A program made the translations under genes and the position numbers. From Mesorhabditis belari (lineage: Eukaryota > Nematoda > Chromadorea > Rhabditida > Rhabditidae), in assembly GCA_958450365.1 (NCBI GenBank), contig CAUEEP010000760.1, positions 507,462-571,461 of the forward strand: a stretch of 64,000 bases of DNA. The letters run 5' to 3'. Positions within the stretch are counted from its first letter, which is position 1. Each line of letters opens with the position of its first letter. This document shows, piece by piece, positions 48,045 to 60,300 of the stretch. The notes under the pieces were generated by a model. That model did no database searches and was not told where the DNA came from. It saw only the letters and a program-made list of their open reading frames with translations.

Positions 48045-48865
48045 GGTATTTAGATAATAAAAAGTGTTTACTGTTCAATTTCCATTTTTTTAAGTCAATC
48101 TTTGATTTTACTTTCACGCAAATTCGAGAGTGTTTTCGAGTGTTTTCGAGGAAACCTATAAAAACCTCTACGAAGAAATCGGCTAAACAGGTTGCTCTGA
48201 AAATTTGGCTCTATACCAAACTTTTTTTTGCTCTATCTTTTACCTATTGACATCAAGATAGGTTTCCTTAGCTTAAAGTGTGTCTTTTCTAAAGCTAAAG
48301 TGTTTGCAGCATCGAGCCTTCACGCTTTTTGACTACCCGACTTCACAGCTGTTCAATGGACAACAGTACAACAGTACATGGAATTTTCAATTGTGAGAAG
48401 GCAAGCTGCCAAGCCGTTCTGCACGGGGAACGGGGAGATCACGGGATCAATTGACTACTGCAAAAAATTCCCATGTGCGCCGAACGGAACGAGGTTTTGT
48501 CTCCTGCCACACCACGAGTACGCATTCTTGCAGACACCACAAGGAGAAATCCCGATGCGAGCTTGGGCAGTGACAGATGTGACGGTCTACGAGAGAGCAC
48601 CGAAAAGAGTGAGCGAGACAGAGCACTGCCCAAATGTGACGATCAGTTGCACCAACGAGGGATTCGAGATCAAGGGTAGCCCTCGGTGTGTGGACTTGAT
48701 GGAAGTCTGTGCGAAAAAAAATCTTTTTAAACCCGTTTGAAACTTATTTTGCAGAAAAATAATTGACCTTTTTGATGAAAAAAACCGTAATTCAATTGAT
48801 GCATTTGTTGTTTTTAACGAAAGGACGAAAGAAAACGAAAAGCTTTTCTGGAAAGCCTAAGCTTT
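48045..48865. mobile_element. MITE copy 3 carrying foreign DNA
   Basis: The left part (CAATTTCCATTTTTTTAA, GTTTTCGAG, TTTGACTACCCGACTTCAC to 48347) and the right part (TTTTTAAACCCGTTTGAAAC to GCTTTTCTGGAAAGCCTAA) match the two halves of the MITEs at 2482 and 42324. In those copies the junction is only about 35 bp; here it is replaced by about 375 bp of unrelated GC-rich sequence. Confidence 0.75.
48344..48719 (+). pseudogene. Captured Cys-rich coding fragment
   Basis: A GC-rich segment, clearly unlike the AT-rich DNA around it, with an open frame from 48378 into the MITE (48740). The encoded peptide has about nine Cys, potential N-glycosylation sites (e.g. PNGTRF, PNVTIS) and no hydrophobic span, so it looks like part of a secreted or ectodomain protein. 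Upstream of about 48405 a different frame is also Cys-rich, which suggests a frameshift. No family is recognised with confidence; a retroelement envelope-like protein or a host secreted protein are both possible. It is a fragment without start, signal or stop of its own. Confidence 0.55.
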
Positions 48866-48882
48866 AGTAAATTAAGTTATAA

Positions 48883-49563
48883 GGGTCTATCCCAAAACAG
48901 CGCCGCCAAAATAGCGCCGACCAAAACAGCGCCACCCAAAATAGCGCCGTACCCAAAACAGCGACAATGAAAAACGCCCAAAACAGCGCCGATGCAAAAC
49001 AAAGTTTTTTTCTTTTATAATGTACACTCATTTTTTTTATGAGCAGCTTTTAATTTTGATAATTTATTAAAAAATAACATGACCAACAACAATAAACGAT
49101 AACAATTAAACGATGCATAAAAAACATTAAAATAGCATGAAATTAATAGTCCAAGAGACTCTGAAACATCATAACACTAGCGATGATGAACATAAACGGC
49201 TAGAGCTTTCAAGTGATCCGTAGTAGAAATAAAAAGTTAGTGAAAATGTTAAAAAACAGGTCGTAAAAGGAAAAAAATTGTTATTTTTGGTTAAAATCAA
49301 TTTTATAAACGCTATCGCAGGTTTCTATGCGTAAAGCTTTAAAAAATCGGATTCTCCGCCTTTTTTTTACCCTGAAAACACAAAAAGTGGACAGAAAAAG
49401 TTAAAAACAGCAAAGAAAAAGCAAAAGCAAAAATCTATAAAATAATTTTTTTTGCTCGTCGCTCTTTTGGGCGTTTTTGCATTGGCGCTGTTTTGGGTGG
49501 CGCTGTTTTGGCGGCGCTGTTTTGGTCGGCGCTGTTTTGGCGGCGCTGTTTTGGGATAGACCC
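48883..49563. mobile_element. 681-bp element with 8-bp target duplication
   Basis: Ends GGGTCTATCCCAAAACAGCG and CGCTGTTTTGGGATAGACCC are perfect inverses. Each end is built of several copies of a GGCGCTGTTTTGG motif (or its inverse). AGTTATAA is present immediately on both sides (48875-48882 and 49564-49571), an 8-bp duplication typical of hAT- or Merlin-class elements and unlike the TA of the other elements here. The interior is AT-rich with no transposase. Confidence 0.9.
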
Positions 49564-49571
49564 AGTTATAA

Positions 49572-50270
49572 GCTTTAGTTAAGTTTGTTGTTTTTAACGA
49601 AAGGACGAAAGAAAACGAAAAGTTCTGGAAAACCAAATAACTTTTTAAAATGAATCGATTCTCAATGAGTATATCTAATTTTCACCTAAAGAAAACATTT
49701 TCATTTCATTTCATTTCTATTTTTCTAGTTTTTTTTTCAGTTTTCAAGCTTTGTGTTTTGCTTTCAAAAAACTTTCACTAAAACAAAAGTCAAATTTTGA
49801 CTTGAAATTTCTCTAAGATGTAAGAGTTTTTTTTGAGTGCAACCTCTTTCGATCCAAAAAAAAGAACGATCCACTTAGACTCAATTTGGGAATTTGTGTA
49901 ATTTTTGACAAATTATTGAGATGAAGGATAAGAATGAGACGAGCAAAGAGGAACGAAATTTTTTAGATTGGCTAGTTCAAGAGCAGTTCAAGAGCAGTTC
50001 AAATCTTGTTTGATTCAAGAAATCTCACCATTTTGTCCATCTAATTTTGAGTTGCTTGAATTGCTTGAATTGCTTGAATTGCTTAAATTGCTTAAATTGT
50101 TCAAATTGCTTAAATTGCTTGCTTAAATAGCTCAAATTGCTTAAATTGTTCAAATTCCTTAAATTGCTTATCCATAAATTTCAATTTTTGCACAATTTCT
50201 CTTATTTTATCATTGGCTTATTCATTTTGGCAACAAGTCAAAGCTTCTTCTTTCTAAATACGACCTTTAG
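49572..50270. other. Upstream region of the UNC-93-like gene
   Basis: Contains a second copy of the MITE end (TTTTTAACGAAAGGACGAAA, about 49590) and a short minisatellite of GCTTGAATT / GCTTAAATT units (50050-50170). The promoter is presumably here, but no motif can be assigned. Confidence 0.35.
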
Positions 50271-53200
50271 ATGAGTTTAGAACAGATGAACCTTTTGCAA
50301 CATATTCGTGGATCGTCAGACCTGCTTGGAATGGTGAATTTGAGTATGGGAATGCTCACGCTTTGTGCAGCATTTGAGATCCAAGCACAGATTTTGGTGA
50401 GTAGAAAAAGATCAACAAAATAGGGAAATGTTTGTTTGTTCAATAAAGCAAGGAAGTGTTGTAAAAATTAAAGCAAATTCTAAGAATTCCTTGCTCGGAT
50501 CGGTTCCTATTAGATTTCCGCTTAGATTTGTTATCCGATCGAGATCGAATGTTATTCTGTAGAATTGGATCGGATCGGTTTCAATCCGATAGACTTTTAT
50601 CGGATAAAGACCTTGATAATGACTTTTATCGGTTTTTTGATAGATAAAGGATCTTTTGATTTTCAAAGTAAAGTCTTTTATTGAATTCAATATCTTTTAT
50701 TCAATTGAATATCTTTTATCCAATTGAATATCTTTTAATTTTCAAAGGAGTACTCAACAATGGGGCAGCTACGTTTTTCCCTCCGTCGTAGTGCGTAGCT
50801 GCACCATTTGTTGAGTTCTTCTTTGAAAATTAAAAGATATTCAATTTTCCGTTTTCTTCTTAGCTTCCAAGCCTGATCAAAACCCAACCAAAGTCCGAAA
50901 AACTAAAAGATTGGCATTGGCTTAGCGTGAGTTGCTATTCGCCAACCTGTGTCGCCAACCAGTGTCGCCAACTGCGTCGTTGTCCGCTTTGACTCGAGTC
51001 GATCAAGTGAGCCAGAACCTCTTGAGCCAGAGCCTTTGATTAAGTCATTAAGTCATTAAGTCATTATGTCTATGATTAGGGGGACCAACTTTGCTTAACT
51101 TTTATCATTCCAGACAATGGAGACAGCTCCAAAAGTGATTTAATCTTTCATGTTAAACCCTTTGTTTACGGCAATTGCGTAGAGTACTGGAAACATTTCT
51201 TTATTCTGCAAAAATCATCATTTCTGTATTTCAAGCGATTTCAAGCGATAAACGAAGTGATGCCACAAGTTTTTTTTTATGTTCTAGCAATCAAGAAAGT
51301 CGTTAATAAAGAATGAATGGTACACATATTAAAAACTGATTTTAACTGAATCTTTACTGAATTGACTGAATATTTCAAATAATTTGCATTTTAAATAATA
51401 CAAAGTTTGCATTTAAAACCAAAAAAAGTAAAGAATGTATGATTTTGAGCTAATTGGAAGCTTTCTGTCGGCTGGATTGGATCGGATCGGATCGAATTCA
51501 ATCCGATAGAGGCTTCTATCGGATCGGAAGATTATCCAAGGCAATTCGATTCAATCTAATCCGGATTCGATCAATCGGATGGCAAATCTAGTTCCAATTC
51601 GAGCTTTCAGATCCCCGTCCTCCGAATTATCGCTAACGAAGAGAATCGTGGAGTGACGGAAAAATCTGGATACTATATGTAAACAATAATTTGTTTTTAA
51701 TACCATACATACCTTTAGAAATACAATCCTTTATCTCAGCTATACCTTCATGAACTTTTTGGTTCCACCGATTATTGCAAGGATTGGTTCAAAAGTGAGT
51801 CGAATTCGGAGAACTTTAGATCAAAGATTGGTTGGATCAACTATAGCAGAAAAAAGATGGCACTTTAAAAGACAAAAGATTCAATATTTTCTTTTTAGTG
51901 GTCAATGCTTATTGGAATGAGTTGCTACATTATTTTTATGCTTAGTTTTCTGTACATTGAAGCTTGGATTCTGTACGCATTGGCGGCTCTACTTGGATTT
52001 GGAGCAGCTAGTAAGTATCAAGCATTGAATGACGAGAGAGTCGTTTGGAATATTGGATTTTCAAAGATAACTCAAGAAAATTGAACATTTTCTAGTTATG
52101 AATTCTAAAAGGCTATTTATTTTTTTTTGCAACTTTTTAGTTTACTTACTTTGCTTAGATTTTTGTTTCTAGAGATGTTTAAACTGTTTTCATGTCGTTT
52201 TTTCATTTTCCGCACTTTATTTCTGAACAAAGTATTCATATATGAAAACTGAAATGAAGAAAATCTTCAACTTTTATAATAATATAAAAAAAATCATCGA
52301 AAATGAGCTTCGCTTATCTTTTCCCGGACTGGTAGAACACTTGAAACCGTGAAAACAATTGAGACCGTGAAAACACTTGAAAAAGCCTTTCTTTTCCCCT
52401 CATCGGCATGCCTCAATAGCTCAGTTGGGAGAGCGTTAGACTGAAGAAGCGTTCAGTTATCTAAAGGTCATCGGTTCGATCCCGATTTGGGGCATCTTTT
52501 TTTGATTTTTCAGGAAAATTTTGTGGGTAATAGTTGAAGCACTTGAAACCATGGAAAGACTTGAAAAAGCCTTTCTTTTCCCCGCAGCACCATGCCTCAA
52601 TAGCTCAGTTGGGAGAGCGTTAGACTGAAGAAGCGTTCAGTTATCTAAAGGTCATCGGTTCGATCCCGATTTGGGGCATCTTTTTTGATTTTTCAGGAAA
52701 ATTTTGTTTGGTAACAAGATTGTAGATTTTATTTATTTTCAATCAAATTAGGAATTCAATCCAATCCAATCAAATCAATAATTAAATCGAATCAAATTGA
52801 ATCAATAATGAAATGAAGTCAGACATGAAATCACCAATCAAATCAAATCAGCAATCAAAATCAAATCAAATCAAACCAAATCAATCTTTCCAGAATCAGT
52901 AAACTTTTGTTCATTTTCACTTTTTAGTGCTTTGGACAAGTGTCGGGGTGAATTTGGTGAGAATCTCTGAAGAAAAGAACCTCACGAGAAACAGTGCTTT
53001 TCTCTGGACGTCTATTCAAATGTCATTGATCTTTGGATCAATTTTTCTGATGATTATCCTCAATACAAGGTTTTAATTGAAAAGCAATAACAAATAAAGA
53101 AAATTTAGCGACTTGGTCTCCTCGTATAAATTGATATACCTTTTTTGTGCGATCATTGGAGTCCTTGGAATTGTGATTGTGTCTTTGATGAAGACGCCAG

Positions 53201-56200
53201 GTTCGTTACCCCAAGCAAAACTCATCTATGAGCATACCAGGAGTGAAAAGTGATCAAGACTCAAAAGTTGACTCTGAGAAATCGAGCCAATCAATTTGGC
53301 AAGCATTTGGTGAGTAGGACTAGCCAAAGAGCTAGATGATTATTTTGTTTAGACCGAACTTTCCAACTCCTTCGCACAAAAGAGATGGTTCTCCTTTGCG
53401 TGATCTTTTTCTATAATGGCTTTCAGACGGTTTTCTTTGGCGCCATGTACACAGCTTCATTAGCAGGTTAGGCTTAAAAACTAGTCACTTTTTAAAAAAG
53501 CTAAATCTCTATCTTCAGCAACCAAACGGTTACCCCATAATGAAGCGGCGATTGCCTATGCAATGCTTTTTATCGGTTGTGGAGAGATTTGTGGTGAGTT
53601 TCAGTAGCATCAGAGTTAGTAGTAAGATAGTAGAAAGTAACAGTAAGATAGTAAGAGCTAAAGATTAGTAGGAGCTAAAGATTAGCAAGATCTAAAAATC
53701 AGCAAGATTGCTAATCTTTAGCTCCTACTAATCTTTAGCTCTTACTATTATCTTACTGTTACTATTATCTTACTAAAGAGTCCATGACAGAACGCTGAAG
53801 ATTCAGAAGATACCTTTTTAAAGCTTTCACGACAAAGCCCTGGATTTAGAGTCGCACTCGAGTAATTAAACCGAAAGAAATATCCAAAAATAGAGCAGCT
53901 TTCTTTAGAAATCAAGTACGGATTTGAATTCCTTGACCCGGAAAACCCCTGGTGCAAAGTCAGCCTCAAAAAAAGTGATAAATCTACGTACGGTCCATCG
54001 GTGGCCGTATCGTCGGGAATGTTAATTCTGAATATTAAGGAACAAAGGCTATCCTAGGTTCGAATCTATATTCGAAGCCGAGTTGATGACTATTTTACGG
54101 TTTCCAAGTTTTCATAGAAACTCAACACTCTAATCCCCCACTAGATCTAGCCACTTTTTAAAGTGATTTGATGTCTTTGTTTTGACGCTAGTTTAGAGAC
54201 GATAAATTGTTCAAAACCTCAAATAATTTATTAACTACACCAGGCATTTTGTTAGCTTATACGACAAATGAGATTATCGTATTTTCTCTAATAGTAGCGG
54301 CACCCCGGTGAGCCGAGTTAGTGACTATTTTACGGTTTCCAAGCTTTCCCAGAAGCTCAACACTCTAATCTCCCACTAGATCTCATCGTCAGCTACATTT
54401 TCCGACCTCACATCAATAAGTTCTGATAAGCGCTTTTTGAGATTTCGTGCAATTTATGTGATTAGGGAAAATATTAGGGAAACTATTAGGGAAAATACGC
54501 CTACTGAAATTAGGCTTTCATCTAAATTTAGTTCTTCCGAGCCTTTTGAGGCTTGATCTTCAGTCAATTCTATCACTAGCCACCTTACAGAAGACTTCTT
54601 TGCTTTACAGGTGGCATCTTCTTTGGTTTCTCTGGTAGTCGATCCGATTCTAAATTTGGCAAGAGGAGAATAGCGACTTTTGGGGCGATTCTTCTCCTTG
54701 TGGCCAATGTCTTGTCTCTGATAAATCTCCCAGCTGACGCCCCACTCCACGACACTTACAATATTGCTTTCATTGAGCCAAGGTTGGTATTATTTAAGGT
54801 TTTATTTGTTTTTCAAAGTTTAATGAGCTGAATTTGGTTCGCTTTCAAGCTTTAACTTTAGCTTTACCATTCAAAAAACGTTGAATAGTTTATTCAAAAG
54901 ATTTCTTGTTTAGAAAACCCTATAGTTTACTTTAAAATTGGTCCCTTTTGAAATGATTTTGACTCAGAAAATGATTCAGACATTTTCCTAGGCGTTTGCG
55001 TAAACCACTTGAAACTTGAGCGCGAATATTTTGAGTAAACAACTAAGGAATTTTAAGTGAATTGCGAAGTTATTTCTCTTTTGAAAATTGAGATGAAAAG
55101 ATCTGAGAGAAAAGTGATGAAAACTGAGAAAGTTTAGCTTATCCTTGGCTTTGTTTGGAGCTTTTCTACTCGGATTGTCGGATTGCTGTTGGCAGACACA
55201 AATCTTGACGATTCTTGGTGGAATGTATAAAGATGAAGACTCACCACCGGCTTTCGCTATCTTCAGATGCTTTCAGGTTTGGAAAAAAGGAAAAAAGGCA
55301 CTTTAAGAAGGGAACTGGCTGATTTACTCGTACCTTCTGAACAAGTCAGATCAGGCCAGGCAAAGCAAGGCCAGAAGCTAGAACTTAGAACCAGGTTTGG
55401 TCTAGCTCACTGCCTAGCCTAGCTCAATGACCTGTCCAGAAAGTCTTTACGTACAGTACTGGACAATGAAATATCATATTTGAAAAAAGATCATCACTTT
55501 CGCGCGTCTGCAACTCCCTTGTCTTTAAGTTTAAACATAGTGTTATACATTTTCTGAAAGCTCTTTTCAAGGGCTACACAATGGTAATATTAATATTTAG
55601 AAATACGGTAAAGACAAGGGAGTTACAGACGCGCGAAAGTGACGATCTTTTTTCAAATATGATATTTCATTGTCCAGTAGTGTACCTTTTCGTACATCCG
55701 TTAAAAACAACAAATGCACCAATTAAACTACTGTTTTTTCATTAGAAAGGCCACTTATTTTCCGCAAAAAAATATTAAAACGGGTTTTAAATGTGTTATG
55801 CCTTGATTTTTCTGACTTTCTGACTGAAAAGACTTTCTGGAAAGGCTGCTGAAAAATATGGGCGTAATTTAGTTGTCAAAGGCCTAATTCAATTCAAAAG
55901 TACTAGGTGTTATGTAGAGAATTGAAGCCCTGAATCTTGGCTACATTTTCCACCGCGAAACTTTTAAATTATAAAATTCAATTCAATTGCAAAACTTGGA
56001 AATGAGCTCTAACCGGCCTTTCTTCAAACTGCCATTTTTGAAGAATTTTTTTATCAAAAAATTATTTAGAAAGGCTTTCTTAAATGAAATTTGTATTATT
56101 TCTGAACTGAACTGATCAAATCAATTGTATTATTGATCTGATTAATCATTTGTATTAATAAGTCGGCAAATAAGTCTTTTCGATCGTCCAGAGTGCAGTT

Positions 56201-57221
56201 CATCTTGTCCAGTGTCTCCAGCGGCTAGAGCTCATTTGTGAGCTTGGTAATTGAATCGACTTTTTTAATTTGAATGTTTCGCAGTAGATAAATATAGCCA
56301 AGATTCAGCGCTTCAATTCTCTATATAACACTTTACTAGTTTTGAATTAAATTAGGCCTTTGACAGCTAAATCATTGGGTTGGTGAAATGAAAACTGCTG
56401 GCTCGTGTCATATGTCACAGTTTGAGCACTTTCTTCAAAAGAAACCCATTTTAGTGTCAATGGAAAAGTTGTAGAGAATCAAAAATTAAGCTTATATCCA
56501 AATTTTCAGAACGGTTCAAAAACTGGTTTTCCGAAATGCCAAATTTACGAATTTTCACAAAACTTGCAACAAAACTTGCATTTTAAGCGAAACTACTAGG
56601 TGTATCTTTTTGGAAATTTGGCTATGAGCCTAATTTTTTATTCTCTACAACTTTTCCATTGACACCAAAATGGGTTTCTTTTGAAGAAAGTGCTCAAACT
56701 GAGCTGACAGCTGACATCTCCAGTCCTCCATTCTTGAGTCTCACACTTGTCTCACACACAAACCAAAATCCTACTACGAAAGAGGAATCCGTAAATTGCC
56801 TGTAAAATGGGCAGAAGTCGTCAATAATAATGGAAATTATTTGGAATGAATTGATGGTTTTGCGCTGAATAAATTTTAGTTCAAAGTCTCGCAGTTTTCA
56901 ATTCACCAACCCCATGGATGCATAAATTTTCCACAAAATTCTCTGGGCTATCTTCTCATAGAATCATCAATAGCTCTAGAGTGAAATAAACTTTAGAGCA
57001 TTCTAAGTTTTAAGTTAAAATAAGTGCAATATTTTAAGGCTTTCTCGACTAGTATTGGATGTCTGATCGCTCCACAATTTGAACTCTATTGGACTCTTTT
57101 GGCCACGTCGACTCTCTCAATCTTTGCCACAATTGCTTTCTGGTTGGTGCACCGAATCGCAAAAGCAAAAGTTATACAATCTGAGATTTCAACGAATGAA
57201 AAAACTAAAGCTTTACCTTGA
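50271..57221 (+). CDS. UNC-93-like membrane protein
   Basis: Twelve exons: 50271-50396, 51611-51678, 51719-51794, 51899-52010, 52928-53069, 53109-53200, 53241-53309, 53353-53466, 53519-53593, 54611-54782, 55138-55276, 57039-57221. They total 1,368 nt in one phase (455 residues), the usual length for UNC-93/UNC93A proteins, which are 11-12-TM members of the major facilitator superfamily. In C. elegans UNC-93 is part of a two-pore K+ channel complex in muscle. Visible features: N-terminal span LGMVNLSMGMLTLCAAFEIQ, YLSYTFMNFLVPPIIARIGS, IEAWILYALAALLGFGAA, NGFQTVFFGAMYTASL, GCGEIC joined to GGIFFGFSGSRSDSKFG, GLSDCCWQTQILTILG, and the last span LATSTLSIFATIAFWLVHRI with a short Lys-rich tail. 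The ATG at 50271 gives a short amino end; an upstream exon is possible because CCTTTAG precedes it. Introns hold two tRNA genes and several MITEs. It is probably a paralogue in the family, not unc-93 itself. Confidence 0.9.
52410..52494 (+). tRNA. tRNA-Phe(GAA), intron-containing, copy 1
   Basis: Cloverleaf: acceptor GCCTCAA / TTGGGGC, D-arm GCTCAGTTGGGAGAGC, anticodon stem TTAGA / TCTAA, loop CTGAAGA (anticodon GAA), T-arm ATCGGTTCGATCCCGAT, discriminator A (52494). The anticodon loop is interrupted after position 37 by about 12 nt (AAGCGTTCAGTT). That intron contains TTCAG, complementary to the loop CTGAA, the classic pairing of pre-tRNA introns. A T-run follows at 52497. It lies in intron 4 of the UNC-93-like gene, same strand. 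Confidence 0.93.
52594..52678 (+). tRNA. tRNA-Phe(GAA), intron-containing, copy 2
   Basis: Identical to copy 1 across all 85 nt, including the intron, with a T-run after 52680. The flanks also match (AAAAGCCTTTCTTTTCCCC before, TTGATTTTTCAGGAAAATTT after), so a unit of about 184 bp was duplicated in tandem recently. Confidence 0.93.
53625..53775. repeat. Palindrome in an UNC-93-like intron
   Basis: AGTAAGATAGTA... / TAATCTTTAGCTCCTACTAA pairs with its inverse over about 70 bp around 53700. Built from AGCTAAAGATTAGTAGG units. Confidence 0.7.
54060..54480. mobile_element. MITE remains, CGTATTTTCTCTAATA family
   Basis: Two partial copies (54060-54165; 54275-54480) of the element at 45030-45240, in inverted orientation relative to it, with the shared block GACTATTTTACGGTTTCCAA. 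Short TTAGGGAAAATA repeats follow. Intronic in the UNC-93-like gene. Confidence 0.6.
55435..55850. mobile_element. Nested MITEs
   Basis: A copy of the 2482-type MITE (left end CTGTCCAGAAAGTCTT, right end AAAAGACTTTCTGGAAAGGC) contains the palindromic MITE copy 2 at 55457-55679 (TACTGGACAATGAAA ... TTTCATTGTCCAGTA). One element jumped into the other. Confidence 0.75.
55865..56372. repeat. Foldback element
   Basis: Arms of about 100 bp: AGTTGTCAAAGGCCTAATTC and TAGAGAATTGAAGCCCTGAA (left) are mirrored near 56365 and 56315. The TATAGAGAATTGAAGC block recurs in the tandem repeat at 58.2-58.75 kb. Confidence 0.75.
56375..56913 (+). mobile_element. Mariner-derived MITE, copy C
   Basis: Opposite orientation to copies A and B; left end TTGGGTTGGTGAAATGAAAA and right end TTTTCAATTCACCAACCCC. 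The transposase carboxy tail is on the plus strand near the right end (TACGAAAGAGGAATCCG codes YERGIR). The flanks are not an obvious direct duplication, unlike A and B. Lies in the last intron of the UNC-93-like gene. Confidence 0.8.
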
Positions 57222-57349
57222 TTGCTCCTTTTGTAAAGAATTTTCTTGTGATCTCCTTGTTATGTACTGGTCTTTTTACTAAATTCTTATACAATCAAAT
57301 AGCTTCGAATCGATTGTGATAAACTTCAAAATTCAAAAATTTATTCAAA

Positions 57350-60300
57350 TCATTTCCAGAACGAAAGAAAAATACAAAATCCACCTAAATTCAGACTTTG
57401 TAAAAGAATTTGAAACAAAACATGACGATGGAAAAGCGTTTTTCGGATTCGATTCCAAAGTTGTTCTCTAAAAAGAGATGATTTTTTGTTTTTCATTTAT
57501 GTCAAAACCTTTTGGGTAACGATTTCTCTGCTTCGAGTTGTTTCTTCACTTCAGCAGCCGATCTTTTTCGAGGATCTTTTGCCGAACAAACCATAATCAG
57601 CAAGCAAGCAACTGCGATGAAACCCACGCAAGCAACCACGTAGATTCCTAGATTGGGTTTTGGCAATGTTTCAGAATAACTGTGAATCTGTGAATGAAGA
57701 AATTGAGATCATTCAAGTTTCAAGTGTGTCTGGGGAGATGAGAGAAAGAGTTCAGTTGCCTTTTGTCGTTAAAAATCAAAGATTAAACTGTTTGTTGTGC
57801 TTAACTTATGAGCTATTCCGGCTCTTTCCTATTACTAGGTACTTAAAAATCGGATACTTTAACCTTATACAGTGACTCGATGTTTTGCTTTAGCGTTAAT
57901 GTTTATTTTTATGTCTATGATGTTTTTCGTTGATATTAGACTGCTGAATTGTTGATAAATCTAGGTTTCAAAATGGAATTTCAAAATGGAATTTCAAGCT
58001 AATGCAATTTACTTTAGAAGCCAGCTAGATTTACCTATCGTAGGCAAATTACATCACCATCACTGAGCTTTTTATGGTAAAAGATAGGCGGCTTCTATTC
58101 TCAACAACAAATTTTGAAAAAACTTGTTTCTGTCGAGTAGCTCTTCTGAATACCCGGTGCGCCAGAATTAAGGCTACATATTTTAGCAGATTGGATGCCA
58201 AACGCCGCAAGCAATTCAAAAACCCAAGGTATTTTATAGAGAATTGAAGCCTGGATTCTTGCCTACATTTCTGTACCAAAAGATCTTTGATTCGAGTTTT
58301 GCAGCCCATTTTGCAGACCCTCAAATGAGCGCAATTCGACAAGACTCTGGCACGCTTCCATTTTTAGAGCGCTCATGTCTATCCGTTACACGCAATCATG
58401 TCAAAAACCCTAAGTGTTGTATAGAGAATTGAAGCCTGGATTATTGCCTACATTTCTGTACCAAAAGATCTTTGATTCGAGTTTTGCAGCCCATTTTGCA
58501 GACCCTCAAATGAGCGCAATTCGACAAGACTCTGGCACGCTTCCATTTTTAGAGCGCTCATGTCTATCCGTTACACGCAATCATGTCAAAAACCCTAAGT
58601 GTTGTATAGAGAATTGAAGCCTGGATTATTGCCTACATTTCTGTACCAAAAGATCTTTGATTCGAGTTTTGCAGCCCATTTTGCAGACCCTCAAATGAGC
58701 ACAATTCTACCAGACCCTGGCACGCTTTTAGAGCGCTCATGTCTATCCGTTACACGGTTAAAGTACCCGGTTTTTTTAAAGGTACCCGATTTTTTAAAGG
58801 TACGCAGTTCTTTTAAGGTATCTAGTAATAGAAAAGAACTGCTATTCCTTACATGAAAACCAACCAAGCAATGGAAAGATCGCTGTTTTCGGGATTGAAC
58901 TCGAGAGAAGGTCGAGCAAAACCGTCATCGATACCAAGCTCGTTAAACCGATTCCAAGCTAAATTTTGAAACTTTACAACTTTCACTTAATCAAACAACC
59001 TTCCCAATTTGCTCTGACTCATAACTTGGAGTCCAGAACATGCCGATGATTGATAACAAAGTGATGACAAAACATGGTATAGCAATTACGTAAACATAGT
59101 AGTTTGGAACTCGTTTCACTTGCAGAGCCAAAGTCCACTAAAAGTTCAATGAAATTGAACTTGATAACAACTTTGACATACGATTTGTTGTTGGCCAAAG
59201 GGAATTAGAAAATGATTGATCCCGGTTACTCGCCATTCACCATTTCCCTGAACTTTTCTTTGAACTTTATGCGATGAACTACTCGAGTCGAGTAGTTGGG
59301 ACTCTTAAATTCTTAAATGATTTATAAGCCTAAAGGCAACTATCACTAGAATTTACCCTATTACTGGGAGAAGCATCCATTTTTCTCTCACAATCACACG
59401 GTTTTCTACGCGTTACTCTAAATAATTGGGATTACCAATTTAAACTGTTTGAAAAAGAGAAAAAAAACAAAAACTTAAGGAAAGAGTAGTAGAAAAGAAA
59501 GCGCAAGGTTTTAATGTACATTTGTATTTTAAAAAATCGCTTATGCAAAGCATAGGTTACGGTAGCTTATATTTGGCGAGCGCTTTTTAGAAAACGCGTT
59601 GTCTGCAAGGAACACACTCTATACTCGACTGCGACTACTCGATAACTAAAGCTTAACTAAAGCTTTAACTTAAGCTTTAACTTAAGCTTAACTTAAGCTT
59701 TAACTAAAGCTTAACTAAAGCTTAACTTCAGCTTTAACTAAAGCTTAACTTAAGCTTTAACTTAAGCTTTAACTTAAGCTTTAACTTAAGCTTTAACTTA
59801 AGCTTTAACTTAAGCTTTAACTAAAGCTTAACTAAAGCTTAACTTAAGCTTTAACTTAAGCTTTAACTTAAGCTTTAACTTAAGCTTAAAACACTTACTT
59901 AAAGCATAAGATCTGGTCTAGTTAACTCAAGCAACCTTTGCTACCTTTACTGACACTAAAGTACCGCAACTTCTACTCAAACTTCTACTCACCATCATTC
60001 CCATCCGTGCATCAACCGTATCCGGTGCGATTGAGCCGTTCGTTGATATTAGACTACTAAATAAATTCAGATTTCAAAATGGAATCTCAAGATAATGCAA
60101 TTGATTTTAGAAGCCAGCTAGATTTACCTATCGTAGGCAAATGACATCACCGGCAGCTCGCAAGTTTGATTATCGAATGGGAACTTGGTGATCTAAAAAC
60201 GAGAATATGTCGTTGATCAAGAAGAACTTGCGTTTATCTGACAAGCAATCTCCAGATAATAGACATTGATTATTTCCACAATGCCCTCATTGTCGATTTT

